64,000 bases of DNA. Source: CBDBND01 sp965207985 (GTDB taxonomy: Bacteria > Pseudomonadota > Alphaproteobacteria > Rhodospirillales > Rhodospirillaceae). Below the pieces are notes generated by a model that saw only the letters and a list, made by a program, of their open reading frames with translations, was not told where the DNA came from and did no database searches. Below are positions 62,722-64,000 of the stretch, piece after piece. Within the stretch, counting starts at the first letter, position 1. Each line of letters opens with the position of its first letter. The position numbers and the translations under genes were made by a program. Location of the stretch: the NCBI GenBank assembly GCA_965207985.1, contig CBDBND010000012.1, positions 1 through 64,000 of the forward strand. The letters are read 5' to 3'.

Positions 62722-63581
62722 GACGCGGCATGATCGAGCCGGGTCATCCCGGATTATCGGTCAGCAGGCAGTGTGCGCTGCTGTCGATCTCCCGGTCGTC
62801 GTTCTATTACACGCCCAAGGGTGAGAGCGAGATGAACCTCGCGCTGATGCGTGAGATCGATGAACAGTTCCTGGACACGCCGTTCTTTGGCGTCCGGCAG
62901 ATGACGTGGCATTTGAAGAACGAAGGCCATTGCGTCAATGAGAAGCGGTTGCGCCGCCTGATGCGGCTCATGGGCCTGATGCCGATCTACCAGAAGCCCA
63001 GCACCTCAAAGCCAGCGAAGGGGCACAAGACCTGGCCGTATCTACTCCGGGGGCTGAGTGTGAACAGACCGAACCAGGTCTGGGCAACGGATATCACCTA
63101 CCTGCCGATGCGCCGGGGGTTCCTGTACCTGGTTGCCATCATGGATTGGTTTACCCGCACGGTGCTGGCTTGGCGCATCTCGAACACGCTGGAGGCTGAC
63201 TTCTGCGTCGAGGCGTTAAACGAGGCGACCCACACGTTCGGTGCGCCAGAGATCATGAACACCGACCAGGGCTCGCAGTTCACCTCGTTTGCTTGGACCG
63301 ACCGGCTTCGGCGGACGGGCGTGCGCATCTCGATGGACGGCAAGGGGCGGTTCCTCGACAACATCTTCGTCGAGCGGCTTTGGCGCACGCTCAAATACGA
63401 GTGCGTCTATCTGCACGCCTGGGAAAACGGCTCACAGGCCAGGGCGGGTATCCGCAAATGGATCACGTTCTACAATGAGAGGCGTCCTCATTCCGCCCTT
63501 GGCGGCAGGCCGCCCGCCGTGGTCTATTGGACGGCAATCGAGCAAAACCAAACCGATCAGCAGGCCCAGAAAGTAGCTTAA
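62718..63581 (+). CDS. IS3-family OrfB integrase
   Basis: A 287-residue protein with an HTH_21-like N-terminal part (LSVSRQCALLSISRSSFYYT) and a rve integrase core: Asp in QVWATDITYLPMRRGFLYLV, Asp in IMNTDQGSQFTSFAW and Glu in NIFVERLWRTLKYE, with ISMDGKGRFLDN between. It starts with GTG overlapping the orfA stop. It is intact, so this IS3 copy may be mobile. Confidence 0.92.
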   Translation: MRRGMIEPGHPGLSVSRQCALLSISRSSFYYTPKGESEMNLALMREIDEQFLDTPFFGVRQMTWHLKNEGHCVNEKRLRRLMRLMGLMPIYQKPSTSKPAKGHKTWPYLLRGLSVNRPNQVWATDITYLPMRRGFLYLVAIMDWFTRTVLAWRISNTLEADFCVEALNEATHTFGAPEIMNTDQGSQFTSFAWTDRLRRTGVRISMDGKGRFLDNIFVERLWRTLKYECVYLHAWENGSQARAGIRKWITFYNERRPHSALGGRPPAVVYWTAIEQNQTDQQAQKVA

Positions 63582-63699
63582 ATCAAACCAGAACCTGTCC
63601 AATAATCAGGGAGTAGCTCAGCGCGTTCGTCAATCGGTGTGAGAACGTTATCGCCCTGGGCCCTGAACCACTGGTTTCTGTCTTGCTATAATCACGTGG

Positions 63700-64000
63700 C
63701 TACGAGCCTACCGGCATTTTCAACGCAAGCAAGCGCGTCGGCTCACCGCCGATATCGACTTCACCAGCGATATCTGCCGTCTCGAGATCGACTGTGACGA
63801 CCTTTCCCTGATGGGGCAGACTGACAAAAGCGTTGCCGTCGGCGACCACGATGTCAGGCAAGACGGCCTTATCGACGTGTTCGTGAAAGTCCTTGTCGAA
63901 GGCTTGGCCTACAGCGACCGTATTGAACAGTTCACCTGTATCGCCGCTCCGGATTTCCAATTTTCCCGCCCGCGATAAAGATAAGAGGTATTGACCATCC
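63700..64000 (-). CDS. beta-propeller protein, C-terminal part (continues past window)
   Basis: Open minus-strand frame from the window edge: DGQYLLSLSRAGKLEIRSGD, then HEHVDKAVLPDIVVADGNAF, VSLPHQGKVVTVDLETADIA and a C-terminus ending LLALKMPVGS. The repeating pattern of short beta strands with DG and GKV turns fits a YncE/WD40-like propeller blade. The His-Glu-His segment before the last blade could bind metal, as in some periplasmic zinc-linked propellers, but that is speculative. The N-terminal blades and any signal peptide are outside the window. Confidence 0.6.
   Translation of the reverse strand, partial: DGQYLLSLSRAGKLEIRSGDTGELFNTVAVGQAFDKDFHEHVDKAVLPDIVVADGNAFVSLPHQGKVVTVDLETADIAGEVDIGGEPTRLLALKMPVGS

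Larger units (their letters stand above)
62379..63620 (+). mobile_element. IS3-family element, copy at right end
   Basis: An element of about 1240 bp, immediately to the right of the IS5 element. Its right end GTAGCTCA (63613-63620) has a weak inverted counterpart TAAGCTAC at 62379. OrfA and orfB are both intact. This is a different IS3 member from the one at 1459-2795. No target duplication is visible because its left neighbour is another IS. The left boundary is uncertain by a few bases. Confidence 0.75.

Noticed and set aside
1..64000. CRISPR arrays, tRNA or rRNA genes
   Set aside because: No regularly spaced direct repeats, cloverleaf-like segment or rRNA stretch was recognised on reading both strands; a tRNA scan was not possible.

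Overview
The window comes from an alphaproteobacterium, probably Rhodospirillales-like. Evidence: the rpsB-tsf-pyrH-frr-uppS-cdsA-dxr-rseP-bamA-skp-lpxD-fabZ-lpxA-lpxI-lpxB order, LpxI instead of LpxH, a GTTC-N7-GTTC type LexA box candidate, and several TonB-dependent receptor remnants. No rRNA, tRNA or CRISPR array was recognised. This is a reading of sequence only; no database search was run.

Layout. 1-4190 is an insertion-sequence graveyard: a DruA-like (DUF4338) fragment, an IS3-family fragment, a TonB-dependent receptor gene that was partly inverted and then split by an IS3 element (1459-2795, 3-bp target duplication), a 250-bp tail of an IS5 element, and an IS5-family (IS427-type) element. 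4192-17144 is a leftward polyketide locus: a stand-alone acyl carrier protein, an alpha/beta hydrolase, IS debris (IS21, IS5 and IS1380 pieces), and a 3431-residue polyketide synthase with domains KS-AT-DH-cMT-ER-KR-ACP-KS-AT(decayed). 17400-22340 holds receptor stubs, an AmiD-like lipoprotein amidase, an internally deleted transposable element, an outer-membrane barrel protein and chimeric IS scars. 22562-25380 has a pair of Tat-signal enzymes (a methyltransferase and an NAD(P)-binding protein) and a small membrane protein/HTH regulator operon with a clear promoter and two matching operator palindromes.

25382-59333 is the conserved core: dnaE; GAF-adenylate cyclase; DUF1810; trpG-trpD-trpC-moaC-moeA-lexA; a broken comEC; gltX; gltA; and the long leftward ribosome/envelope operon from rpsB to lpxB, which supplies ribosomal protein S2, EF-Ts, UMP kinase, ribosome recycling, undecaprenyl and CDP-diacylglycerol synthesis, isoprenoids (Dxr), outer-membrane protein assembly and lipid A. 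Two apparently identical IS630-family copies (28944-29995 and 43361-44412) bracket 13.4 kb of this core; one has removed the 5' half of an aspartoacylase-like gene and the other supplies the stop codon of lpxB.

59500-64000 is again accessory: a frameshifted phosphatase-like lipoprotein, a truncated glycine-rich protein, a nearly intact IS5 element immediately followed by an IS3 element, and the end of a beta-propeller protein.

The most unusual system is the polyketide locus. A fully reducing, C-methylating module is followed by a KS joined to an acyltransferase that lacks its catalytic serine, with no final ACP or thioesterase on the polypeptide, while a free ACP and a hydrolase are encoded just upstream on the same strand. 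It could be a trans-completed assembly line or a synthase cut by mobile elements; both readings are set out in the findings. Several genes carry single-base homopolymer indels, so either real decay or assembly error must be considered.
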